Shown piece after piece: positions 15,555 to 22,403 of a stretch of 29,993 bases of DNA. Positions within the stretch are counted from its first letter, which is position 1. Each line of letters opens with the position of its first letter. The notes under the pieces were generated by a model. The model had not been told where the DNA came from. It ran no database searches and saw only the letters and a program-made list of their open reading frames with translations. The DNA is from Polaromonas sp. UBA5171. GTDB taxonomy: Bacteria > Pseudomonadota > Gammaproteobacteria > Burkholderiales > Burkholderiaceae_C. The stretch spans positions 1 through 29,993 of the forward strand of contig DHWX01000105.1 in NCBI GenBank assembly GCA_002413395.1, given 5' to 3'. The translations under genes were made by a program, and so were the position numbers.

Positions 15555-16349
15555 ATGAATTTGGGCATTCAAGGTAAATGGGCGCTGGTATGCGGCGCCA
15601 GCAAGGGACTGGGCTTTGGCTGCGCGCAGGCGCTGGTGCGTGAGGGCGTGCATGTGCTGATCGTGGCGCGCGGTGCCGAGGCGCTGCAGGCATCTGCCAA
15701 AAAATTGATGACTGATGATGTCCGCCCGGAAAGCGCTAGCGTGCAATTTGTTGCGGCAGATATCACCACGGTGGAAGGCCGTGCTGCGGTCTTCGCGCGG
15801 CGTCAGGACTTTGACATTGTGGTCACCAATGCGGGCGGTCCGCCGCCGGGCGATTTCCGCGACTGGGACCGCGATGCCTGGATCAAGGCAGTGGACGCCA
15901 ATATGCTCACGCCCATCGAACTGATCAAGGCCACGGTGGACGGCATGGCCGCGCGTGGCTTTGGCCGCATCGTCAACATCACCTCCAGCGCGGTCAAGGC
16001 CCCCATCGACATTCTGGGTCTGAGCAACGGCGCGCGCAGTGGTTTGACAGGTTTTGTCGCTGGCGTGGCGCGCAGCAAGCTGGCGGCGCAGGGCGTCACC
16101 ATCAACAACCTGCTGCCGGGCGCGTTTGATACCGATCGCCTGCGTGGCACCATGGCGGGGGCGGCCAAAAAAATCGGACAAACACTGGACGTGGTCATGG
16201 ATGCGCGCCGCAAGAACATTCCGGCCCAGCGCTTTGGTTCGCCCGAGGAGTTCGGTTCCATCTGTGCCTTCCTGTGCAGCCTGCAGGCGGGCTACATGAC
16301 CGGCCAGAATGTGCTGGCCGATGGCGGGGCGTATCCGGGCACGTATTAA
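15555..16349 (+). CDS. SDR family protein lacking the classical Tyr/Lys catalytic pair
   Basis: The 264-residue protein has a Rossmann fold with GASKGLG (14-20) for nucleotide binding, NAGG (92-95) and NITSS (141-145). Where active SDRs have Tyr-x-x-x-Lys it has Ser157-Asn-Gly-Ala-Arg161 (in LGLSNGARSGLTGF). This fits the FabG-like subgroup whose members read LSN-x-x-R and are known not to match the SDR tetrad. Oxidoreductase activity is therefore uncertain. The C-terminus ADGGAYPGTY is typical. The ATG at 15555 follows AAGGAA at 15545. The rhombosortase gene begins 15 bases after its stop, so the two are likely cotranscribed. Confidence 0.88.
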   Translation: MNLGIQGKWALVCGASKGLGFGCAQALVREGVHVLIVARGAEALQASAKKLMTDDVRPESASVQFVAADITTVEGRAAVFARRQDFDIVVTNAGGPPPGDFRDWDRDAWIKAVDANMLTPIELIKATVDGMAARGFGRIVNITSSAVKAPIDILGLSNGARSGLTGFVAGVARSKLAAQGVTINNLLPGAFDTDRLRGTMAGAAKKIGQTLDVVMDARRKNIPAQRFGSPEEFGSICAFLCSLQAGYMTGQNVLADGGAYPGTY

Positions 16350-16364
16350 TTCAAGGTTTGGTAC

Positions 16365-17105
16365 ATGATCTCCGGTTCGCCAGGTGATCAGTCTGCGGCA
16401 GGCAGATGGATCGGAGTAGAACCGACGCTGCTGTGTCTGGCAGTTTTTTTTGTGCTGCTCACGCTGGGGCTGCAGACGTGGCCGGGTGCCTCCGGGTGGC
16501 TGAGGTTTGACAGGGCCAGCTATGAGCGCGGGGCAGTCTGGCAGCTGTTGACCTCGCAATGGGTGCATTTGAGCATCTGGCACGCAGCGAGCAATGCCTT
16601 TGCCTTGGCGGTGATCGTTGTTGCCAGTGGCTTCTGGCTGCGCTGGCCGCTCCAGTTGCTGGCGCTGTGTGGCGGCTATGCTGGCGTGGCGCTGGTGCTG
16701 GCACTCGATCCGGATTGCAGCTATTACGCTGGGGCGTCCGGTGCTTTGCATGGACTGCTGGCCGGTAATGCCGTGGCCGTGGCCTGGCTTGCCCGCCCGC
16801 TGAATCTGCCCACTGGCCCGTATGGCCCTGCGGCTTGGGTGGCTCCGTCAGCGTGGATTCGCCGCCTCGCCGTGGCTGCTCTTGGTCTCATGGCTCTGAA
16901 GCTCTGGCTGCAGGCGGAGGGCCTGCTGGGAGCGCCACTAGGCGGATGGAGCTTCCCGGTTTATCAGCCGGCGCACATTGCAGGTGCGCTCGGCGGCATG
17001 GGTCTGGTGTTACTGTTTCTTGCCGCGCGTACCCGTGCGGCGACCAAAGTACAGGCTGAGCCCGGCCAGCGACAACAGGACAAACGCGTCAAGCCAGCCC
17101 ATTGA
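16365..17105 (+). CDS. rrtA: Rhombosortase (rhomboid-family intramembrane protease for GlyGly-CTERM proteins)
   Basis: The 246-residue inner-membrane protein has about six helices and the rhombosortase pattern: ERGAVWQLLTSQWVHLSIWH (54-73), the catalytic serine in YYAGASGALHGLLAG (S125), and the catalytic histidine in QPAHIAGALGG (H204). Rhombosortases cleave the C-terminal GlyGly-CTERM anchor of secreted proteins. In Vibrio cholerae this processes surface proteases such as VesB that leave by type II secretion. Here the very next gene, on the other strand, encodes a subtilase with such a C-terminus, and the two coding regions overlap by 96 bases (17010-17105). The last 31 residues, including the soluble basic tail TKVQAEPGQRQQDKRVKPAH, are encoded in that overlap. 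AAGG at 16353 serves as ribosome binding site. Confidence 0.88.
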   Translation: MISGSPGDQSAAGRWIGVEPTLLCLAVFFVLLTLGLQTWPGASGWLRFDRASYERGAVWQLLTSQWVHLSIWHAASNAFALAVIVVASGFWLRWPLQLLALCGGYAGVALVLALDPDCSYYAGASGALHGLLAGNAVAVAWLARPLNLPTGPYGPAAWVAPSAWIRRLAVAALGLMALKLWLQAEGLLGAPLGGWSFPVYQPAHIAGALGGMGLVLLFLAARTRAATKVQAEPGQRQQDKRVKPAH

Positions 17106-19208
17106 TCCGCCACCACCGCCGCCGCCGCCGCTACTGGCAGGTTTGGGTGCCAAGACCATGATCGAAACAGTTTGCGGGGCCCCATTGAATGTGCCGTCAT
17201 TTGGCGTGATGGTGACCGAATAGTTTCCGATAGGGCCCGCCCCGTTCCAGGTGAATACACCGGTCGCCGCATTCAGACTGCTACCCGGCGGCAGACCACT
17301 TGCGAGAAATACCACAGGGTTGTTTTCCGCATCGGTAGCCGACGCAGTAAAGCTCAGGGTGCCAGACTCGCCCACAGTCTGGGCTGGAATCGGGTTGAGA
17401 ACCGGGGCCGTATCAGACGTGACGCTGACCTGATTTGAGGCGGATAAACCGCTACCATCCGTGGCTTTTACCTTGAATGTGTAGCTGGCCCCGGGCGAAG
17501 GCGCAACAAAGGAGGTTGTGGCCGATATGGTGCTACTCAAACTCACGGTGGGACCGGCAATTTGCGTCCATTGGTAGCTGAACGTGGCATTGCCACTGCT
17601 GCCCGGCGAGGCCGTCGCCGTGAAGCCGATGGTCGATCCGGTGGGTCGGACACCGGGCAGACTAACGATTGCGGCCACCGTCGGTGCCAGCGAGTTGAGT
17701 CGGTCAAGCGCTGCCCTGGCATCGAGCAGGCCGGCGCCGCAGTCGGTGCGAGTCGCGCAGAACGTGCCTGCCGGGTATGGCCGCGCCGAACTGGTCAGCA
17801 CCGAGCGCAAGGCGTCCGGGGAGATTTCCGGCTGCAGGCTGGCCAGCAGGGCGGCAACGCCCGCCACGTGGGGCGCTGCCTGGCTGGTGCCTGTCAGTAT
17901 GCCGTAGCTGTCGGCAACCGGGGTGGTGGTTCCGGTGTTCAGGGTTGAGTACACCCCCGCTCCGTCACCCGCCAGCAAAGTGCCAAAACCGCCACCCGGA
18001 CCGCTGATGACCGTGCCGGCTCCGATGTTGGCGTATTTGGCATTGTCGCCCAGCTTGGTGTGCGCGGTTACCGCAATCACACCCGCGCAATTGGCGGGTT
18101 GATCGATTGCGGGCTGACCATCGTTGCCGGTGGCCGCCACCACGACGCTGCCCGCGGCGCGCACGGCATTGACGGCATCCTGGTAGGTAAGTCCGCAGGC
18201 CCCCGTGCCCCCCAGGCTCAGGTTAAGCACCTTGGCTTTGTTTGGGTTGGCTGGCACACCCGGGACGTCCAGGCCGGCTGCCCACTGCATGCCAGCGGCA
18301 ATGTCAGACATGTAGCCGCCACAAACGCCGAGCACGCGCACCGGTAGGACCTTTGCACCAAATGCCACGCCCGCTACGCCCACGCCGTTGTTGGTCACCG
18401 CCGCGATGGTGCCGGTCACATGGGTGCCGTGCCAGCTGCTGTTGCTGGCAGGCGAGCCGGAACCGCAGGCACCAGCCAGCGCCCAGTCGCCCGGGTCTGA
18501 TGCGTCACTGTCGCGTCCATCACCGTCGTTGGCCGTCGTAAAGACACCGGGGCTGTCGGCGCTGATAAAGTCGTAGCCCGGTAACAGATTTGCAGCCAGA
18601 TCCGCATGCGGGCGATAACCGGTGTCGATCACGGCCACCACCACGCCAGAGCCGGTGGAGAGGTCCCAGGCCGTGGGCAGGTTGGCACCGCCGGGGTAGG
18701 TGGCTGGAGCTTGGTAATGCCACTGATGGTTCAGGTAATCCGGGTCGTTGGGCGTAAACAACGGTTGGGCGATTTCGTCGATTTCGGCATAGGCCACGCT
18801 GGGGTCCTGCTCGATCTGCTTGGCCAGCGCGAACAATTCCGCGCGGCTAAGCTTTTGGCCCGTTATCGCCACGTGGGTCTGCGAAGTGACCGATTTCAGG
18901 TAGGATAAATTGACTGCGCTTGTCTTAGCCAAATTCAAGCTGGCGCTGCTGTCCAGCGTGGCCACCTGGTTACGAGCCGCGAAGAAATCAAACACGCCTG
19001 CCTGCGTGGCAGCCTTGTCCTTGAACTTGATGATCAGGCGGTTATAGCGCTGCTCTGTTTGCAGCGGTCCGGCAAATGCCGTGGCTTGTGCATTTGGGGA
19101 AGTTTTTCCCTTGGGTGCAAGTTGCGCGATGGAAACGGCGCTGACCGTCGCGATGGATAGTGCTATGACAGCAGCGCCTAAAGGTCTGAAGTTCTTTTTT
19201 ATTTTCAT
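17010..19208 (-). CDS. Secreted subtilisin-like (S8) serine protease with GlyGly-CTERM sorting signal
   Basis: The 732-residue preproprotein has a signal peptide (about 1-29), an I9-like propeptide (about 55-150; NRLIIKFKDK ... DPSVAYAEIDEIAQP), and an S8 domain with Asp195 (VAVIDTGY), His260 (SSWHGTHVTG), oxyanion Asn362 (ATGNDG) and Ser442 (TGTSQAAPHVAG). Two beta-sandwich repeats follow: an Ig/PKD-like one (505-598) and a cadherin/He_PIG-like one (600-688; ASGLPPGSSLNAATGVFTW). The end is a Gly8 run (694-701), SMGWLDAFVLLSLAGLSLYF as a membrane helix, and the basic tail GRRTGTRGKKQ. This is a GlyGly-CTERM, the target of the rhombosortase encoded opposite. The mature enzyme should be exported, cut near the glycines and displayed or released outside. 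The gene lies 99 bases downstream of the propeptide-like lipoprotein gene. Confidence 0.93.
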   Translation of the reverse strand: MKIKKNFRPLGAAVIALSIATVSAVSIAQLAPKGKTSPNAQATAFAGPLQTEQRYNRLIIKFKDKAATQAGVFDFFAARNQVATLDSSASLNLAKTSAVNLSYLKSVTSQTHVAITGQKLSRAELFALAKQIEQDPSVAYAEIDEIAQPLFTPNDPDYLNHQWHYQAPATYPGGANLPTAWDLSTGSGVVVAVIDTGYRPHADLAANLLPGYDFISADSPGVFTTANDGDGRDSDASDPGDWALAGACGSGSPASNSSWHGTHVTGTIAAVTNNGVGVAGVAFGAKVLPVRVLGVCGGYMSDIAAGMQWAAGLDVPGVPANPNKAKVLNLSLGGTGACGLTYQDAVNAVRAAGSVVVAATGNDGQPAIDQPANCAGVIAVTAHTKLGDNAKYANIGAGTVISGPGGGFGTLLAGDGAGVYSTLNTGTTTPVADSYGILTGTSQAAPHVAGVAALLASLQPEISPDALRSVLTSSARPYPAGTFCATRTDCGAGLLDARAALDRLNSLAPTVAAIVSLPGVRPTGSTIGFTATASPGSSGNATFSYQWTQIAGPTVSLSSTISATTSFVAPSPGASYTFKVKATDGSGLSASNQVSVTSDTAPVLNPIPAQTVGESGTLSFTASATDAENNPVVFLASGLPPGSSLNAATGVFTWNGAGPIGNYSVTITPNDGTFNGAPQTVSIMVLAPKPASSGGGGGGGGSMGWLDAFVLLSLAGLSLYFGRRTGTRGKKQ
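17106..17129 (-). repeat. Glycine-codon tract (GGN x8) next to the sorting signal
   Basis: Eight consecutive Gly codons, mostly GGC (GGC x4, GGT x2, GGC, GGA), lie immediately before the GlyGly-CTERM helix. The run starts exactly where the overlapping rhombosortase gene ends, so in-frame length change here would not touch the other gene. Confidence 0.8.
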
Positions 19209-19307
19209 GAGTTCTTCTCTTTCAGGTTACCGGGCGCGTGTATACGGCCCACTGCGCGGTTCATGCATCATCGCACGGCACGTCAGTGCGGCCATGCCTG
19301 CATGGAT

Positions 19308-19703
19308 TCAGGATGGTTTGGCCACAGCGTCGGGTTCCACCCACAGCACGGAAGGAAGGTTTGCCAGACGTTGCAGAATGTCAGCACGACTCTGGCCGGG
19401 TTCGGGTTCGATCTGGTAGACCTGGGTATCAGGCGCTACGCTGCTGATGTAAGTAATGCGCGCGTGGATCTGCTGGGCCATGTCCTGCAGGAAAGCGGCA
19501 TCCAGAAAGGGCATGGTCCGCCTGAATTTCACAATGACGCGCAAGGTCTGAGCGTAAGGCGGTTTCGCTGACGTGGGTGGCGGGCTGCCTTGCATTGAGG
19601 GGATGGCTGGAGCCGTTGTGGTGGAACTGCAGGCGGCGGGCAGTGTCAGGAACGCCAGCACGATCACTGTGCCATCACACCATGGGTGACTGTGTTTATC
19701 CAT
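19308..19703 (-). CDS. Probable lipoprotein resembling a free-standing subtilase propeptide (I9-like)
   Basis: From the ATG at 19703 (a further ATG at 19730 would add nine polar residues) the product has 131 residues. A hydrophobic segment TVIVLAFLTLPAAC ends at Cys25 followed by SSTTT, which suggests a lipoprotein, although Pro at -3 makes the lipobox imperfect. A Pro/Ser linker runs to about 50. Residues 54-129 parallel the neighbouring protease's propeptide: LRVIVKFR beside NRLIIKFK, and SRADILQRLANLPSVLWVEP beside SRAELFALAKQIEQDPSVAYAE. There is no protease domain. I9-type domains fold and inhibit subtilases, so an anchored inhibitor or folding helper is a reasonable inference. It is upstream of, and likely cotranscribed with, the subtilase gene. 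Confidence 0.75.
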   Translation of the reverse strand: MDKHSHPWCDGTVIVLAFLTLPAACSSTTTAPAIPSMQGSPPPTSAKPPYAQTLRVIVKFRRTMPFLDAAFLQDMAQQIHARITYISSVAPDTQVYQIEPEPGQSRADILQRLANLPSVLWVEPDAVAKPS

Positions 19704-19854
19704 GCCTCGGTCCTTATATTTACTATTCATGAAAAATTACAAGAAACATAACATAAATTAATAAGTAGTAGCAAGAAGGTGTTCAGAGGCTCTGACATAT
19801 CTTTAGGTCGCAAAAATAGCTCATTGGTATCTCTGGGTCCTGACGCTGCCGCGC

Positions 19855-20754
19855 TTATCGTCGTGACGACGCCAAAATCCCGCCCACAATCAATACAAAC
19901 GCCAATGCGTGATAGAGGTGCGGTAGCTCCCCCAGAAATGCCGCCGACAGCAGGGCGGCAAACAGCGGCGTGAGGTTGGAGAAAAAACTGGCAATCGCGG
20001 GGCCAACACGCTGTATGCCCATGCCCCAGCAGCGATAGGCGAGCACTGCAGGGCCGACGGCGATGAATAGCAAGGCTGCAGCCAGTGGCCAGCCCCAGCT
20101 GATGTGTGCATCGGTCAAAGTCCATTCGCTTGCCGCAAACAACCCGGACCAGCCTAGGCCAAAGACAATTTGCGCCATCAAAAAGGCAGCCCAGTCACGG
20201 CGCAGGGCGGGCGGCTCTCCGGGTTGCGATAGCAGCCAGCTGTAAAACGCCCAGGCCAAGGTGGCCAGCAGCACATAAAAGTCGCCAGGCACCAGCCGCA
20301 CCTCTGCCAGCAGTGCCCACTGGCCGCGCGACAGCACCACCAGCACGCCGATGATTGACAGCAGCGCTCCGATGATTTGCTGGCGCGAGATGCGCTGCTT
20401 GAAAAAGAGTCCGCCGACAGCGAGCATCCAGACCGGCACGCTGGACGCGACCAGCGTCACGTTGAGCGGGGTAGACGTTTTCAGCGCCAGGTATTGCAAG
20501 GCGTTGTAACACCCTACGCCCAGCAAACCCAGCAGTGCGAAGCGCTTCCAGTGGGGCCAGAGGGGGCTGCCCCGGCGCAGTACGCGGTGGGCCAGCGGCA
20601 GGAGAATCATGAAAGCCAGCACCCAGCGCAGGAAATTCAGCATCATGGGCGGAACCAGCCCGGTGACAAGACGGCCCACCACCGCGTTGCCGGCCCAGAG
20701 CAAGGGGGGAAGCACCAATAAAAAGGCGGTAGCGGGTGTCAGGCGTTGATTCAT
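19855..20754 (-). CDS. EamA/DMT family permease
   Basis: This 299-residue protein has ten predicted membrane helices in two EamA repeats. Repeat marks include LLWAGNAVVGRLV and LNFLRWVLAFMILLPLA near the N-terminus, NVTLVASSVPVWMLAVGGLFF in the first half, and YRCWGMGIQRVGPAIASFFS with LTPLFAALLSAAFLGE in the second (each family hallmark for the RhaT/YdcZ-like exporters). The start ATG at 20754 gives a full first helix. The substrate cannot be told from sequence. It diverges from the quinone oxidoreductase gene across 169 bases and ends 151 bases upstream of the lipoprotein gene. It is not obviously related to the other EamA gene at 14617 beyond family membership. Confidence 0.9.
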   Translation of the reverse strand: MNQRLTPATAFLLVLPPLLWAGNAVVGRLVTGLVPPMMLNFLRWVLAFMILLPLAHRVLRRGSPLWPHWKRFALLGLLGVGCYNALQYLALKTSTPLNVTLVASSVPVWMLAVGGLFFKQRISRQQIIGALLSIIGVLVVLSRGQWALLAEVRLVPGDFYVLLATLAWAFYSWLLSQPGEPPALRRDWAAFLMAQIVFGLGWSGLFAASEWTLTDAHISWGWPLAAALLFIAVGPAVLAYRCWGMGIQRVGPAIASFFSNLTPLFAALLSAAFLGELPHLYHALAFVLIVGGILASSRR

Positions 20755-20923
20755 CGGAAGGACTTTAACAAGCCCGTCTCGGGTCTGCTCTGCGGTTGGT
20801 TTAAGTCACTGCAAATGCGGCCAATTCTGTTTCGTGGCACTATGTCGGCTGTTGACTATTTGCCGTTCAGTCCCAGCGATGAACGGATTCACCTGCAATC
20901 CACAAACGACAAGGAAACCCGGC

Positions 20924-21919
20924 ATGACATCCACAAGCTCCAAAGCCGTGCGCATTGACCAGCACGGCGGCCCCGAAGAACTCAAACTTGTCGAGGTCCA
21001 GGTGGGCGAGCCCGGTACTGGCGAGATTCGCATTCGCCACAAGGCCATCGGCCTGAACTTCATTGATGTCTACCAGCGCAGCGGCCTGTATCCCTCGCCC
21101 ATGCCGCTGCAGCTCGGGATGGAAGCGTCGGGCGTAGTTGAGGCGGTGGGGCAGGGCGTGACGCACCTCAAGGTGGGCGACCGCGCTGCCTATGCCAGCC
21201 AGCCGCCGGGCAGCTATTGCGAGGTGCGCGTGATGCCCGCCAAATGCGTGTGCAGGTTGCCGGATGCGATTTCCTTCGAGACTGGCGCGGCCATGATGCT
21301 CAAGGGCCTCACTGCACAGTACCTGCTGCGTCGAACCCTGCCGCAGGGCGGGCTAAAAGAGGGCGACTTTGTACTGTTTCATGCAGCCGCTGGCGGCGTT
21401 GGCCTGATCGCCTGCCAATGGGCCCGGGCGATGGGCCTGCAATTCATCGGTACGGCCGGTTCGGATGAAAAGTGTGTCCTGGCCAAGGCGCATGGCGCGG
21501 CCTTTGTCATCAACTACAACACGGAAGATTTTGTTGCCCGCGTCAAGGAAATCACTGGTGGTCAGGGCGTGAAGGTGGTCTATGACTCAGTCGGAAAAGA
21601 CACCTTTGAGCGTTCGCTCGACTGCCTGCGACCGTTCGGCCTGATGGCAAGTTTTGGCAACGCATCCGGCCCGATCGCGCCATTTTCGCCCGGCATCCTG
21701 GGTCCCAAAGGTTCGCTCTATGTGACGCGCCAGACACTGTTTACCCACATTGCCACGCGGGAAAGCACGCAGGCGATGGCCGACGAGCTGTTTGACATGG
21801 TGACCAGCGGCAAGATCATCATCCGCATTGACCAGCGCTTTGCCCTGGCCGATGTCGCCCAGGCGCATCGTGCGCTTGAAGCCCGCAAAACGACGGGCTG
21901 CACCATTCTGACGCTTTGA
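20924..21919 (+). CDS. NADPH:quinone oxidoreductase (QOR family, zinc-free MDR)
   Basis: The 331-residue protein belongs to the medium-chain dehydrogenase/reductase superfamily, quinone oxidoreductase branch, which reduces quinones or enones with NADPH. Seen are GLNFIDVYQRSGLYP and LQLGMEASGVVEAVGQGV in the catalytic domain, no zinc-binding cysteine/histidine set, and the nucleotide-binding HAAAGGVGLIACQWARAMG (about residues 149-167). The C-terminus HRALEARKTTGCTILTL is typical. I chose the ATG at 20924, with AAGGAA at 20911, rather than upstream starts that add unrelated residues. It stands alone, upstream of a decayed Nudix gene. Confidence 0.93.
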   Translation: MTSTSSKAVRIDQHGGPEELKLVEVQVGEPGTGEIRIRHKAIGLNFIDVYQRSGLYPSPMPLQLGMEASGVVEAVGQGVTHLKVGDRAAYASQPPGSYCEVRVMPAKCVCRLPDAISFETGAAMMLKGLTAQYLLRRTLPQGGLKEGDFVLFHAAAGGVGLIACQWARAMGLQFIGTAGSDEKCVLAKAHGAAFVINYNTEDFVARVKEITGGQGVKVVYDSVGKDTFERSLDCLRPFGLMASFGNASGPIAPFSPGILGPKGSLYVTRQTLFTHIATRESTQAMADELFDMVTSGKIIIRIDQRFALADVAQAHRALEARKTTGCTILTL

Positions 21920-21941
21920 CAAAAACACCGATGGTGACGTG

Positions 21942-22246
21942 ACGGCTAGTCTGGAGCGAGTGGCCACTGCCTTGCACGAAGCCGGTCTGGCCGGGGCGTG
22001 TCGCAATAAGCAACTCGCGGCGACGGATCAGTGGGGCCATCTCGCCAAGGCATGGTGGAGCGCGCCACAGTCCGGCCGCTGACACGGTGGAAGCCGCGCT
22101 GGCGCGTGAGATATGGGAGGAGGCCGGGCTTTAGGTGGCCGATTTGCAGCCTGTGCGTTACGGCAGGCGCGTCAGCGTTCGTCGGCCCTGCGGCAGGGCG
22201 AGTTCACCCTGGAGGCTACTCCCTCCTTGTATTGGGATTGTTCTGA
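21942..22246 (+). pseudogene. Decayed DUF4743-type Nudix hydrolase gene
   Basis: Pieces of one protein family appear in order but in three frames. LERVATALHEAGLAGACRNKQLAATD (read from 21951) is followed by GMVERATVRPL (from about 22049, another frame), then DTVEAALAREIWEEAGL (from 22081, a third frame) with an in-frame TAG at 22132, VADLQPVRYGRR, and finally LRQGEFTLEA (near 22187-22216, the first frame again). The third piece is a Nudix box (REIWEEAGL). The order agrees with my memory of DUF4743 Nudix proteins, related to thiamine-pyrophosphate Nudix enzymes, which run ERGAVRPLG, then the Nudix box, then RGEFTLEA. Internal stretches between pieces are missing. It fills most of the 484-base gap between the oxidoreductase and LysR genes. 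Confidence 0.6.
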
Positions 22247-22403
22247 GGTGCTTCTTGAGGCCAGCGTAGCCCGGCACCTGCGCCAAGGCAATCAGGCTAT
22301 GCCCGGCGAACGAGGAAACCAGTAGCGCGATGGCTGCCAGAAGACTCAACAAATGCTTTCATAAATTTCAAAACAGCCGTTTTCAGATCCTCCTTGATGC
22401 CGG

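Noticed and set aside
15516..16751. 411-codon open frame on the minus strand
   Set aside because: It is antisense to the SDR and rhombosortase genes and shows no recognisable motif. The sense genes have clear motifs and ribosome binding sites.
19284..19305. Hairpin CCATGC-CT-GCATGG just after the lipoprotein stop as a terminator
   Set aside because: The two-base loop is too tight for the full stem and no T-run follows on the minus strand, so read-through into the subtilase gene is more likely.
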